Part shown: positions 8,935-17,238 of the stretch, piece after piece | How positions within the stretch are numbered: position 1 is the first letter of the stretch | How the letters are laid out: each line of letters starts with the position of its first letter | The notes under the pieces: generated by a model | The model's database searches: none | Seen by the model: the letters and a program-made list of their open reading frames with translations, nothing else | What the model was told of the DNA's origin: nothing | Assembly (NCBI RefSeq): GCF_013464915.1 | Contig: NZ_RAVT01000029.1 | Coordinates: 11,362-46,295 of the forward strand | Source of the DNA: Stenotrophomonas maltophilia | Lineage (GTDB): Bacteria; Pseudomonadota; Gammaproteobacteria; Xanthomonadales; Xanthomonadaceae | Direction of reading: 5' to 3' | Length of the DNA: 34,934 nucleotides | Program-made: the position numbers and the translations under genes

Positions 8935-10293
8935 ATGATCCGCCGATCCCTCGCTGTTGCGCTGGCCACTGCCCTGCTGCCGTTGTCCGCCCATGCCGCC
9001 GACCTGCTGCAGGTCTACGAAATGGCGCGCAACGGCGATCCGCAGCTGTCCGCCGCCGAATCGACCCGGCTGGTCGACAAGGAAGGTGCCGTGCAGGCGC
9101 GCGCCGCCCTGCTGCCGCAGATCAACGGCCAGGCCACGCTGAACCGTACGCGCAGCGAGCCCAACGCCGATGCCAATTCGGGCTCGTTCAGCAGCAAGCG
9201 CCGCACCTACACGATCGATGGCAGCCAGACGCTGTTCAACTGGACCCAGATCAACAACCTGCGCTCGCAGCGTGAGCTGAGCAAGGCGGCGGATTTCACC
9301 CTCGATTCGGCCAACGACAGCCTGATCGTGCGCACCTCGGCGGCCTACTTCAACGTGCTGGTGGCGATCGAATCGCTGAACGCCGCACAGACCAACGAAG
9401 CGGCCGCGAAGAAGCAGTTCGACTTCGCCGACAAGCGCCTGGAAGTGGGCCTGGCGCCGATCACCGACGTGCACGAAGCCCGCGCCCAGTACGACCAGGC
9501 GCGTGCCAACACCATCGTTGCGCAGAACACCCTGGCCGATAACTACCAGGCCCTGACCGAACTGACCGGCCAGCCGGTGGTGAACCTGCGTGGCCTGCCG
9601 GCCGACTTCCGTCCGGAAGTGCCGGCCAACCGCGGCAACATCGATGAGCTGGTGCACCAGGCCACCAACCAGAATCCGGCGCTGAAGGCGCAGGAACTCA
9701 AGGTCAGTGCCGCCGAAGCCGGCGTGCAGGCCGCCCGTGGTGGTCACTACCCCACCCTGTCGCTGGGCGGCAGCTGGGGCAAGAGCGCGACCTGGGGTGA
9801 CAGCACCGGCGCCGGTTCGCTGTCGCCGGATGCACGCACCAACAGCATCGGGCTGACCCTGAGCGTGCCGATCTTCGCCGGTGGCGCCACCCAGTCCGGC
9901 GTGCGCCAGGCGCTGGCCCAGCGTGACATCGCCCAGGACGGCTACGAGCAGCAGAAGCGCGCCCTGGACCGCAACACCCGCAATGCCTACCAGACCCTGG
10001 TGCAGGGCATCAGCGAAGTGGAGGCCCGTCGCCTGGCGGTGGTTTCGGCACAGAGCGCCTACGACGCGTCGCAGGTTGGCCTGGAAGTCGGTACCCGTAC
10101 CGTGCTGGACGTGATCCAGAACCAGCGCATCCTGTTCTCGGCGCAGCTGGATTACGCCAACGCTCGCTACACCTTCCTGCAGAACCGCCTGCTGCTGAGC
10201 CAGTCGCTGGGTGCGCTGGATGTGGCCGAGCTGCAGGACGTGAACCGCCTGCTGACCCAGGACGCGGGCAACCCGGCAACGACCACGCACTGA
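8935..10293 (+). CDS. tolC: TolC-family outer-membrane efflux/secretion channel
   Basis: A 452-residue outer-membrane factor forming the trimeric exit duct for tripartite pumps and type I secretion. The Sec signal peptide is MIRRSLAVALATALLPLSAHA, followed by ADLLQVYEMARNGDPQL, the classic TolC mature start. Two internally related halves of coiled-coil helices follow, with TNEAAAKKQFDFADKRLEVG and later SAQSAYDASQVGLEVGTRTVLD as the paired repeats. ATG 8935 has a strong AAGGAAG ribosome site six bases upstream, whereas the longer frame from 8887 lacks one and would overlap pcm. A rho-independent terminator follows directly. It is the likely channel partner of SmeOP and may serve other pumps that lack their own channel. 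Confidence 0.95.
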   Translation: MIRRSLAVALATALLPLSAHAADLLQVYEMARNGDPQLSAAESTRLVDKEGAVQARAALLPQINGQATLNRTRSEPNADANSGSFSSKRRTYTIDGSQTLFNWTQINNLRSQRELSKAADFTLDSANDSLIVRTSAAYFNVLVAIESLNAAQTNEAAAKKQFDFADKRLEVGLAPITDVHEARAQYDQARANTIVAQNTLADNYQALTELTGQPVVNLRGLPADFRPEVPANRGNIDELVHQATNQNPALKAQELKVSAAEAGVQAARGGHYPTLSLGGSWGKSATWGDSTGAGSLSPDARTNSIGLTLSVPIFAGGATQSGVRQALAQRDIAQDGYEQQKRALDRNTRNAYQTLVQGISEVEARRLAVVSAQSAYDASQVGLEVGTRTVLDVIQNQRILFSAQLDYANARYTFLQNRLLLSQSLGALDVAELQDVNRLLTQDAGNPATTTH

Positions 10294-10318
10294 GTCGTCA
10301 GCCTGCCGGCCACGAAGA

Positions 10319-10344
10319 AGCCACCCGCGAGGGTGGCTTTTTTG
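10319..10344 (+). terminator. Rho-independent terminator after tolC
   Basis: An eight-base stem AGCCACCC/GGGTGGCT with loop GCGA is followed by a T-run (TTTTTT at about 10338-10343). It lies 25 bases after the tolC stop and closes the smeRo-pcm-tolC side of the locus. It also faces the 3' end of the minus-strand permease at 10362. Confidence 0.92.
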
Positions 10345-10361
10345 TGGGCGTTGCACGCCGA

Positions 10362-11567
10362 TCAGCCGGGCCAGGCGCGCATCCGCTCCACTGCGGCCAA
10401 CACGCACAGTACCGCAGCCACGGGCACAAGCACCGGCAAGAAGCGTGAGGGTGACGCCTGCACGCGAAGCACAGCCAGGCACAAGGCCGCCATCACCAGC
10501 AGGGTTGCCGGACCAGGCAGCACCGGCAGCGCGCCGACGGGCAGCACCAGCGCCAGCATCGCCGCCGACAACACCACCGCGCCCCACGCCCGTAGCGCCG
10601 CCGCATGGCTGGCCGCAGGCCACAGTTGCGTCGCCATGCGTGCGGCCACCCTCATCAGTACCAGCAGCAGGGCCGCCAACCCTGCCGCGCCGGCCAGTGG
10701 CAGCAACGGCATCATCCAATGCAGCTGCGGGTGCTGCTGCAGCGCCACCGACAACGGTCGCGTACTGGCCAATGCCGGGAACTCCACCAGGCCAGCCTGC
10801 AACGCGGCCAGTACGATCAGCAGCAGCATGGCCAGCAGCAGCATCCCCGCCAGCAGCTGCGGCTGTCGTTCCCTCTTCTGCCGGCCCATGCCGGGAAATC
10901 CCAGTGCAAGGCCAACACTGGCGAACACACCGAGCAGCGGTACGCTCGCCGCCAGCACCCCACCCAGCCCGAAACGATAGGGCGCCGTGGCTTCCGGCAA
11001 CCATGGGATCCAATGTGCGTAGTGCACGTAACGCGCCGCCAGGGCCAGCAGGAGCAGACCGATGCCGATCTTCACCGTCAGCAGCGCACAGCCAACCAAT
11101 GCCACGCGACGTGGCGGCAGCAACCCGACCACGCCAAGCAGAAGCAGGCCGAGGACCGCCACCAGCCGATCCGGCATCGCGTTGCCTGCATCGATGCCGC
11201 AGCGGAGCAGGAACACGCGCAGGTGACTGGCCATGGATTGCGCCGCGCCGGCACTGGTCGCCACCAGCTCCAGCAGCAACATGCCCCCCAGCAGGGCGGC
11301 GGATACCCTGCCCCATCCCGCGCGCAGCAGACCCTGCAGGTCTTCGGCAGGCAGTTGCTGGTTCAGGACGTGCAGACAGCACAGCAGGGGCACGGTGCCC
11401 AGCGCGGCCAACAGCAGGCTCAGCACGATGGCTGGTCCCGCCTGCGCGGCGGTGTGCTGACCGACCAGAGCGATCACGCTGCCACCCAGCAGCAGCGTCA
11501 GTGCCACCGTCGCAACGTGATCCCTGCCGAGGCAGGCATCCCGGTCGCGGCTGTTGTCGCTGTCCAT
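10362..11567 (-). CDS. APC-superfamily amino acid permease-like membrane protein
   Basis: A 401-residue, very Leu/Ala-rich integral membrane protein with about 11-12 hydrophobic segments. The stretch HWIPWLPEATAPYRFGLGG followed by VLAASVPLLGVFASVG resembles the conserved middle of amino acid/polyamine/organocation permeases (W.P..P...GG.L.......FAY.G), and the following helices fit that fold. The substrate cannot be told. ATG 11567 is chosen for its AAGGGG ribosome site seven bases upstream; the longer frame to 11627 adds 20 non-hydrophobic residues. It stands alone, with neither neighbour in the same operon. It is divergent enough from named families that the specific label should be read as fold-level. 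Confidence 0.7.
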   Translation of the reverse strand: MDSDNSRDRDACLGRDHVATVALTLLLGGSVIALVGQHTAAQAGPAIVLSLLLAALGTVPLLCCLHVLNQQLPAEDLQGLLRAGWGRVSAALLGGMLLLELVATSAGAAQSMASHLRVFLLRCGIDAGNAMPDRLVAVLGLLLLGVVGLLPPRRVALVGCALLTVKIGIGLLLLALAARYVHYAHWIPWLPEATAPYRFGLGGVLAASVPLLGVFASVGLALGFPGMGRQKRERQPQLLAGMLLLAMLLLIVLAALQAGLVEFPALASTRPLSVALQQHPQLHWMMPLLPLAGAAGLAALLLVLMRVAARMATQLWPAASHAAALRAWGAVVLSAAMLALVLPVGALPVLPGPATLLVMAALCLAVLRVQASPSRFLPVLVPVAAVLCVLAAVERMRAWPG

Positions 11568-11734
11568 CGCAAGTCCCCTTGATATCCGCCCAGATGCGGT
11601 CGGCAGCAGGCTGGCAGCCTGCGCCAAGGGGCGGTATCAGAATCTGTCCCGGGGGCTCCGCGATGTGATCGCACACACGATGGAAGGCCCGTAACCGGTC
11701 CTGCTGCGACAGCATTCCGGTCGCTAAGCAGAAT

Positions 11735-11776
11735 TGACGCAGTCGATCGCGTCAGTCGACCGGCCTGCTGCCGGTC
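11735..11776 (-). terminator. Two hairpins downstream of waaA
   Basis: Perfect stems GACCGGC/GCCGGTC (11758-11776) and TGACGC/GCGTCA (11735-11754) lie immediately 3' of waaA on the minus strand. There is no T-run, so they are weak candidates for termination or mRNA 3'-end protection. The rest of 11568-11782 holds only the leader region of the permease; I see no gene in it. Confidence 0.4.
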
Positions 11777-11782
11777 TCCGTC

Positions 11783-13081
11783 TCAGCTCCGCGGTGGCGG
11801 CAGGTGAGGTCCGACCAGCGCCAGCGTACGCTGCAGGGCACCGCGTCCATTGCTGATCAGCGTGCAGCCTGCCCGCGCCATGTCCTCGCGTGCCTGCGGA
11901 TCTTCGAGCAGAAGCTGCAGCAGTTCGCCGACCGCCTGCACGTCTTCGCCGATCAACAGCGCGCCGGCCTCGCGCATGCGCCGGGAAATTTCCGAGAAGT
12001 TGTGCAGGTGCGGGCCTGTCACCGCAGCAGTGCCCATCGCCGCCGGTTCCAGCAGGTTGTGGCCACCGATCGGCTGCAGGCTGCCACCGACAAAGGCCAC
12101 CTGCGCGCAGGCATAGAACGGCATCAGCTCGCCCAGGGTATCGATGACGAACACATCGGTTTCAACCTCCGGCCACTGCTTCGCGCGCCGGGTTGCCACG
12201 TTCCAGCCCTGCTCCCGCGCCAGTGCCTCCACCTTCGGGAAGCGCTCGGGATGCCGCGGTGCCCACAGCAGCAGCAGGTCGGGGTGCTGCTGGCGCAGGC
12301 GCCGGTGCAGATCGATCACCGCCTGTTCTTCACCATCATGGGTACTGGCGGCGATCCACACCGGCCGCCGGGCCGGCACGCGGGCATGGAACTGCTCGAC
12401 GAAGCCCTGCACGTCCGGCGTGGTGATGTCGAACTTCAGGTTGCCCAGCGCCTGCACCTGCTCCGGCGCAGCGCCCAGCTGCACGAAACGGTCGGCATCG
12501 TCCTGCGACTGCGCGGCCACGCAGGTGACCGTGCGCAGCGCGCGGCGGATCAACGCCGCCAGCAGCCGGTAGCCCCGCAGCGAACGTGCCGACAGGCGCG
12601 CGTTGAGGATGTAGACAGGAATGCCACGGTCACGGCAGCCGAACAGCATGTTCGGCCACAGTTCGGTTTCCAGGATCAGCGCCAGGCTGGGCTGGAAGTG
12701 ACCAAGGAAGCGGTTGACGCTGCCGGGCACGTCGTACGGCAGGTAGACATGGTCCAGTGCATCGCCCCACAGCGCACGCACGCGCTCTGAGCCGGTCGGG
12801 GTGATGGTGGTGATGACCCAGCGGATGTCCGGGCGCTCCTTGCGCAGCGCGTTCACCAGCGGCGCAGCGGCATTGACTTCGCCCACCGAGACCGCGTGCA
12901 GCCAGACCCGCGGTTGGCCGGTGGGCTGCGGATAGGAGGCATAGCGCTCGTCCCAGCGCCGGAAGTATTCACGGACCCGGAAGCCGCGCCAGACCAGGTG
13001 GTACACGGTGATCGGCAGCAGGATGTAGAGCACGACCGAGTACAGGCCGCGCAGGATCCATTCGACAGGGTCTTTACGCAT
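11783..13081 (-). CDS. waaA: 3-deoxy-D-manno-octulosonic acid (Kdo) transferase
   Basis: Adds Kdo from CMP-Kdo to lipid IVA at the inner face of the inner membrane, starting the LPS core. It has 432 residues, matching the family. It opens with an N-terminal membrane anchor (residues about 9-31, ILRGLYSVVLYILLPITVYH), then the GT30 nucleotide-independent half with HAVSVGEVNA (Glu68 in SVGE is the catalytic acid position) and LILETELWPN. The C-terminal half has the CMP-Kdo site (IAASTHDGEE, LLWAPRHPERF, FVGGSLQPIGGHNLLEPAA). ATG 13081 (MRKDPVEW) is chosen because upstream codons in the same frame lie inside the divergent acyltransferase gene. It shares a 60-bp divergent control region with that gene. 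Confidence 0.96.
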   Translation of the reverse strand: MRKDPVEWILRGLYSVVLYILLPITVYHLVWRGFRVREYFRRWDERYASYPQPTGQPRVWLHAVSVGEVNAAAPLVNALRKERPDIRWVITTITPTGSERVRALWGDALDHVYLPYDVPGSVNRFLGHFQPSLALILETELWPNMLFGCRDRGIPVYILNARLSARSLRGYRLLAALIRRALRTVTCVAAQSQDDADRFVQLGAAPEQVQALGNLKFDITTPDVQGFVEQFHARVPARRPVWIAASTHDGEEQAVIDLHRRLRQQHPDLLLLWAPRHPERFPKVEALAREQGWNVATRRAKQWPEVETDVFVIDTLGELMPFYACAQVAFVGGSLQPIGGHNLLEPAAMGTAAVTGPHLHNFSEISRRMREAGALLIGEDVQAVGELLQLLLEDPQAREDMARAGCTLISNGRGALQRTLALVGPHLPPPRS

Positions 13082-13129
13082 GCGGCAAGGATACGGGAGC
13101 CCCCCGGGAAAGACACGCGGCCGCCTTGG

Positions 13130-13135
13130 TAGAAT
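13130..13135 (+). promoter_or_regulatory. Candidate -10 element for a leaderless acyltransferase mRNA
   Basis: TAGAAT ends six bases before the ATG at 13142, placing a transcript start at or next to the A of the start codon. No Shine-Dalgarno is present. The same arrangement is seen at 7441 (TAGTAT) and 27953 (TAGACT). Confidence 0.4.
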
Positions 13136-13141
13136 GGGCCA

Positions 13142-14059
13142 ATGTCCGATGCCACCACCGCCGTCCGCCCGTCGCTGCGCGATCCCCGCAACTGGCCGAT
13201 GTTCGCCGCCATGCTGGGCGCCTTCGCCATCGCCCGCCTGCCGTGGATGCTGCAGCGTGCGCTGGGCCGCGGCGTCGGCTGGATCACCTGGCGCCTGCTG
13301 GGCAGCCGTCGCCGCGCCGCCGAGGTCAACCTGCAGCTGTGCTTCCCCGAGAAGGACGAGGCCTGGCGCCAGCGACTGGTGCGCGACAGCTTCGATGCCC
13401 TGGGCGTGGGTGTGTTCGAGTGCATCCGCGCCTGGTGGGGCAGCATCGACAGCATCCGCCCGCAGGTGCAGATCGAAGGACTGGAACATCTGCGGCAGAT
13501 GCAGGCCGAAGGTCGTGGCGTGCTGCTGGTGTCCGGCCACTTCATGACCCTGGAAATGTGCGGGCGCCTGCTGTGCGACTACGTTGATCTTTCAGGCATG
13601 TACCGCAAGCACAAGAACCCGGTGTACGAGTGGGCGGTGAAGTTCGGCCGCCTGCGCTATGCCAAGGCAATGTTCGCCAATGAGGACATCCGCGCTACCG
13701 TGCGCCACCTGAAAAAGGGGGGCTTCCTCTGGTATGCGCCGGACCAGGACATGCGCGGCAAGGACACCGTGTTCGTACCGTTCTTCGGCCATACCGCCTC
13801 GACCATCACCGCTACCCACCAGCTGGCGCGGATGACCGGCTGCGCGGTGATCCCGTATTTCCATCGCCGCGAAGGCGGGAAGTACTTCCTGAAGATCGGC
13901 GCGCCGCTGGAGAATTTCCCCAGCGAGGATGTGGAAGCCGATACCACGCGGGTCAACCAGGCCATCGAAGAGATGGTGCGCGAGGCGCCCGACCAGTACC
14001 TGTGGATCCACCGCCGCTTCAAGCGCCAGCCCGGTGGTCGGAGCGATTTCTACAAGTAA
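13142..14059 (+). CDS. lpxL: LpxL/HtrB-family lipid A biosynthesis acyltransferase
   Basis: A 305-residue late acyltransferase that transfers a secondary acyl chain from acyl-ACP to Kdo-lipid IVA at the inner membrane. The catalytic HX4E motif is HFMTLE (His133, Glu138), preceded by the family block GVLLVSG. Downstream blocks are SGMYRKHKNPVYEW, WYAPDQDMRGKDTVFVPFFG and the C-terminal DQYLWIHRRFKRQPGG, all standard for LpxL/LpxM. An N-terminal hydrophobic segment (about residues 19-36) anchors the enzyme. It is divergent from waaA, which makes its preferred Kdo-bearing substrate. Which acyl chain it uses, and hence whether L, M or P is the best symbol, cannot be told from sequence alone. Confidence 0.88.
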   Translation: MSDATTAVRPSLRDPRNWPMFAAMLGAFAIARLPWMLQRALGRGVGWITWRLLGSRRRAAEVNLQLCFPEKDEAWRQRLVRDSFDALGVGVFECIRAWWGSIDSIRPQVQIEGLEHLRQMQAEGRGVLLVSGHFMTLEMCGRLLCDYVDLSGMYRKHKNPVYEWAVKFGRLRYAKAMFANEDIRATVRHLKKGGFLWYAPDQDMRGKDTVFVPFFGHTASTITATHQLARMTGCAVIPYFHRREGGKYFLKIGAPLENFPSEDVEADTTRVNQAIEEMVREAPDQYLWIHRRFKRQPGGRSDFYK

Positions 14060-14078
14060 GGATGGGACGGCAGAGCTC

Positions 14079-14182
14079 CATCCACGCATGGCGTGGATCT
14101 ACTGATTCGTGCTGGCGGCTCCATCCACGCATGGCGTGGTTCTACTGGACATCCTGAAGTAGATCCACGCCATGCGTGGATG
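14079..14182. repeat. Three SMAG REP units downstream of the RAYT gene
   Basis: Two minus-oriented units (14079-14102 and 14122-14145) and one plus-oriented unit (14159-14182) all have the ATCCACG/CGTGGAT stem around CAT. The first and third are identical in sequence, and the middle one differs at one base of the GTAG-proximal arm. They lie between the lpxL stop and the transposase stop, forming the left flank of a REP/RAYT locus. Confidence 0.92.
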
Positions 14183-14204
14183 CTTTTCGATCCCGCGCCG
14201 GAAA

Positions 14205-14654
14205 TCACAACGGCCAGCGGCACCAGGCATACGGGTACTCCCCCACCACGCACGCCAATCCCGCGCGGACCGGATTGGCCAGGATGTACATCGCCTTCTC
14301 GTGAAGGGATTCATCGCTGCGTACGGCGTGATCGTGGTAACCGTGCTGCCACAGCGCGCCTTGCCGCTCCAACTTCCGGTTCAGCAGCCTGCTGCTGCGT
14401 GACTTCAGAAGGGACATGCACTCGGCCAGGGTTCCACCGCGCAGTTCCATCAGCCAATGCAGATGGTCGGGCATCACCACCCACGCCAGGCTGTGGCTGA
14501 TGCCCCTGCGCTCGACGAAGCGCAGGGTGTCGACCAGGATCGCAACGTTCGCTGCATCAGCGAACAACGGTTCGCGGCCGAGAGTTGCCGTGGTCAACGA
14601 GTACACGGTGCCGGATCGGGAACATCGACCGTAGCGGAGTCTGGGACTGGCCAT
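14205..14654 (-). CDS. REP-associated tyrosine transposase (RAYT, Y1 HUH family)
   Basis: A 149-residue single-strand DNA transposase of the IS200/IS605-related TnpA-REP family, which acts on GTAG-flanked REP palindromes. Family marks are the HUH motif in VVMPDHLHWLMEL (His64, His66), then LWQHGYHDHAVRSDESL (about 101-117) and the signature YILANPVRAGL (123-133). The start at 14654 gives MASPRLRYGRCSRSGTVYS, the usual RAYT opening; the frame is open to 14756 but that part crosses repeat DNA. It appears intact, with no frameshift or stop. SMAG units flank it on both sides, the expected cognate substrates. Such genes are normally single-copy and domesticated rather than self-mobile. Confidence 0.93.
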   Translation of the reverse strand: MASPRLRYGRCSRSGTVYSLTTATLGREPLFADAANVAILVDTLRFVERRGISHSLAWVVMPDHLHWLMELRGGTLAECMSLLKSRSSRLLNRKLERQGALWQHGYHDHAVRSDESLHEKAMYILANPVRAGLACVVGEYPYAWCRWPL

Positions 14655-14679
14655 GCCTGCAGCGTGCGATACCCATGGA

Positions 14680-14790
14680 AACACCGGTAGTGGTGTTCTA
14701 CCTGTGTTTGCGTGGGGAAAGCTCCATCCACGCGTGGATGTCGTGCCCACAAACACCGCAATGCCGGTAGATCCACGCCATGCGTGGATG
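14680..14790. repeat. SMAG units upstream of the RAYT gene
   Basis: Contains a minus-oriented GTAG-led palindrome at 14680-14701 (AACACC/GGTGTT arms), a shortened perfect palindrome CATCCACGCGTGGATG at 14725-14740 that lacks the usual CAT loop and GTAG, and a complete plus-oriented unit at 14767-14790 identical in stem to those at 14159-14182. It forms the right flank of the RAYT locus and ends six bases before the stop of the next minus-strand gene. Confidence 0.85.
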
Positions 14791-14795
14791 GACGA

Positions 14796-16127
14796 TCACA
14801 CCACGGACGGCGTGTCGTCTGCGTCCCGCGCCAGCAGGCTGCCGGCGAACAACGCGGCCAACAGCACGGTCAGGCCACCCCAGAAGGCCGAATAGAACGC
14901 CAGATGGGTGTTCAGCGGGAACACGGTCACCGCCAGCGCCAGCATCGCCGGACGCGCGCGTTCGCGGGCGGTCGCCGGCGCGTAGCGCCATGCACGCCAG
15001 GCCTGGGCCACCGCCGCCAGCCACAGCAACAGACCAATCACTCCGGTCTCTGCAAGGATTTCCAGCACGATCTGGTGGGCATGCAGCGCCGGGGCATTGC
15101 CCCACACCGCCGGTCCTCCCCCCGCCACGCAAGCGGGATAGGCATCGCGGAAACCACGTGCACCCACGCCATTGATCGGGTGTTCTTCAATCATGCAGGC
15201 AGCGGCTTCCCAGATCCGCGCGCGCCCTGACAGGGCCTCGTCGACGCCACGCTCGCCCCCATCCAGGGCCATGGCCGTACGCGCGAAGCGCTCGCGCAGC
15301 TGCGGCACGCTGGCGGTCAGCGCGCCCGCGCCGAGCAGCGCCACGAGCGCCAGCGCGGCCAGCCGTTTCCAGCCGAACTGGCGCACGCCGCTATAGGCCA
15401 GCACCAGCGCGAAGGTGATCCACGAGGCGCGCGAACCGGCCAGCAGCAGCACGCTGCCCAGGGCTGCCGCAGCCAGCAGCCAGCCCGCATTGCCAAAGCG
15501 ACGGGCGACGGGCAGCAGCAGGAACGGCGACAGGCTGGCCAGCACCTGGCCGAACTTCAGGTTGCACGGTCCCAGTGCGCCGCTGAGGCGATCGGCCAGC
15601 GCGGCCTCATCGGCCGGGCACAGTGCGTGGCCACTGACCGCAAGCTTCAGGTGTTCCAGTGACCAGAACCAAGGGCTGGTGCCGGCCACGGCCTGCACCA
15701 GCGCATCCAGCGTCCATGCGCCGGTGATCAGCGCCAGACCCGCGAAGGTCAGCCGCCGCCGCTCCGGCGTGGCCACCGCGATCGCCACCAGCCACATGAA
15801 GGGCAGATAGCGCAGGCCCGCAGCAGCTTTGGTCCACGAGGCCGCCGGATCGATCGCATCGAATGCGGAAAACGCCTGCGGCAGCCAGTAGCCGAGGAAC
15901 AGGATCGACGTCAGTGCCCAGGCCGCCGTGCTCAACAGATGCGGGCGGCGTTGCAGGCGGCGCATCACCATGCGCGCGGCGGCGTACAGGGCGCCCAGGC
16001 CCAACACGGTTTCGGCGATGCCCGGCAACGGCCACATCGCCACGTACGCCAGCACCCACCAGGGCGCCCAGCGGCCGGCGCGGTCGTCGCGCACGATGAC
16101 GGCAGGGTCAGCCGGCGAGGTCGGCAT
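14796..16127 (-). CDS. O-antigen ligase/polymerase-type membrane protein (Wzy_C family)
   Basis: A 443-residue polytopic inner-membrane protein with about 10-12 hydrophobic helices. The Wzy_C/WaaL-type core is visible: LLLAGSRASWITFALVLAY, then the periplasmic loop with GRARIWEAAACMIEEHPING and VGARGFRDAYPAC, a HAHQ motif, and EILAETGVIGLLLWLAAV. Such proteins ligate O-polysaccharide to lipid A-core or polymerise glycans in the periplasm. Given the GT4 gene beside it and waaA/lpxL nearby, LPS ligase is the leading reading, but sequence alone does not separate ligase from polymerase. The start at 16127 overlaps the upstream glycosyltransferase by 20 bases. No Shine-Dalgarno is clear, so translation may be coupled. 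Confidence 0.82.
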   Translation of the reverse strand: MPTSPADPAVIVRDDRAGRWAPWWVLAYVAMWPLPGIAETVLGLGALYAAARMVMRRLQRRPHLLSTAAWALTSILFLGYWLPQAFSAFDAIDPAASWTKAAAGLRYLPFMWLVAIAVATPERRRLTFAGLALITGAWTLDALVQAVAGTSPWFWSLEHLKLAVSGHALCPADEAALADRLSGALGPCNLKFGQVLASLSPFLLLPVARRFGNAGWLLAAAALGSVLLLAGSRASWITFALVLAYSGVRQFGWKRLAALALVALLGAGALTASVPQLRERFARTAMALDGGERGVDEALSGRARIWEAAACMIEEHPINGVGARGFRDAYPACVAGGGPAVWGNAPALHAHQIVLEILAETGVIGLLLWLAAVAQAWRAWRYAPATARERARPAMLALAVTVFPLNTHLAFYSAFWGGLTVLLAALFAGSLLARDADDTPSVV

Positions 16128-17223
16128 AGAGGCGGAGGGTATCGCGCTGCATGGCCTGCAGGGTAAACGGGATGCGGGTCGGCAAGGACGGCGGCTGCGC
16201 CAACAGGGCCAGCGCACGTTCACCCAATGCGTGCGCATCGCCGAGCGGCACGGCACCTGCGGGCTGCAGCTGCCGAAGCAGCTCACCGACGCCACCATGG
16301 TCCCAGCCCAGCACCGGGCGGCCCACCGACAGCGCCTCGACCACGGTGCGGCCGAATGCTTCGGGCTTGTCCGACAGCTGCAGCACCAGGTCGCTGGCCG
16401 CGTAGGCCTGGGCGATGCGCGCGGTCGGCGTACTGATCTGCACTGCGCTGGCCACACCCAATGCCGCCGCCTGCCGGCGCAGGTCGGCCACGTAGGCTTC
16501 ACGGCCGGGTTCATCGGTGCCCAGCATCCACAGCTGTGCGGGCACGCCAGCGGCGCGCACATCGGCAAGCAGCTGCAATGCGTGGGCATGGCCCTTCAGG
16601 CGGGTGCCCCGCCCCGGCAACAGCAGCAATGGGCCTTCAACCTGGGCCAGCCATGGGTAATCTGCCGCAAGCGCCATCCGCGGACGGCGATCGGCACGCG
16701 CCACGCGCGGGAACTGGGCCACATCGACGCCTCGCGGAATCACCTGCAGCGACTGTTCGGGCACGGTCGGGTAGTGCCGCTGCACGTAATCGCGCACGGT
16801 GTTGGACACGCAGATCACGCGTTCGCCGCTGGTCATCACTGCGCTGTAGCGGCTGGGCGAATTCAGCCCGTGCACGGTGGTCACCCAGTGCGGACGCTGC
16901 GCGGCGGGCATGGCGCGGATCGCGTACAGGCCCAGCCAGGCCGGCAGGCGCGAGCGGGCATGCACGATGTCCGCGCCAACCTCGGCGAACAGGCGGCGCA
17001 GGGTCGGCAGATGGCGCAGGGTCAGCAGCGACTTGCGGCCGATGTCCAGGGTGAGGTGTTCGGCACCGCTATCGAGCAGCGGCTGCACCAGGCGGCCACC
17101 GGCGGAAACCACCAGCGCGCGATGGCCGGCGGCGACCAGGGCCGCAGCGATTTCCAGGGTCGAGCGCTCGACACCACCGGAGTGCAGCGCCGGCAGCAAC
17201 TGCACCACGGTCAATCGGCGCAT
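16108..17223 (-). CDS. GT4-family glycosyltransferase
   Basis: A 371-residue GT-B fold, retaining glycosyltransferase. The N-terminal domain opens with VVQLLPALHSGGVERSTLEI, the acceptor-side glycine loop typical of GT4. The donor domain has LLLLPGRGTRLKGH, WMLGTDEPGREAY and the EX7E motif as Glu288-AFGRTVV-Glu296, followed by GRPVLGWDHGGVGELL. There is no signal peptide, so it acts on the cytoplasmic face, probably adding a sugar to a lipid-linked or core oligosaccharide. It sits between the zinc-finger gene (15-base gap) and the ligase-like gene (20-base overlap) in one operon. The sugar donor is unknown. Confidence 0.9.
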   Translation of the reverse strand: MRRLTVVQLLPALHSGGVERSTLEIAAALVAAGHRALVVSAGGRLVQPLLDSGAEHLTLDIGRKSLLTLRHLPTLRRLFAEVGADIVHARSRLPAWLGLYAIRAMPAAQRPHWVTTVHGLNSPSRYSAVMTSGERVICVSNTVRDYVQRHYPTVPEQSLQVIPRGVDVAQFPRVARADRRPRMALAADYPWLAQVEGPLLLLPGRGTRLKGHAHALQLLADVRAAGVPAQLWMLGTDEPGREAYVADLRRQAAALGVASAVQISTPTARIAQAYAASDLVLQLSDKPEAFGRTVVEALSVGRPVLGWDHGGVGELLRQLQPAGAVPLGDAHALGERALALLAQPPSLPTRIPFTLQAMQRDTLRLYADLAG

Positions 17224-17238
17224 CGAGGGGGCAGCCGC

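Noticed and set aside
11664..11677. CRP/Clp-like palindrome TGTGATCGCACACA upstream of the APC permease
   Set aside because: The spacing between TGTG and CACA is six bases, not the eight required for a CRP-type site, so it is probably chance.
14079..14182. Repeat series resembling a small CRISPR array
   Set aside because: Units are palindromes in mixed orientation with irregular gaps and no cas genes nearby; they are REP elements.
16128..16589. Upstream extension of the ligase-like gene to 16589
   Set aside because: It lies wholly within the glycosyltransferase gene, is Pro/Arg/Cys-rich out-of-frame sequence, and contains no membrane helices.
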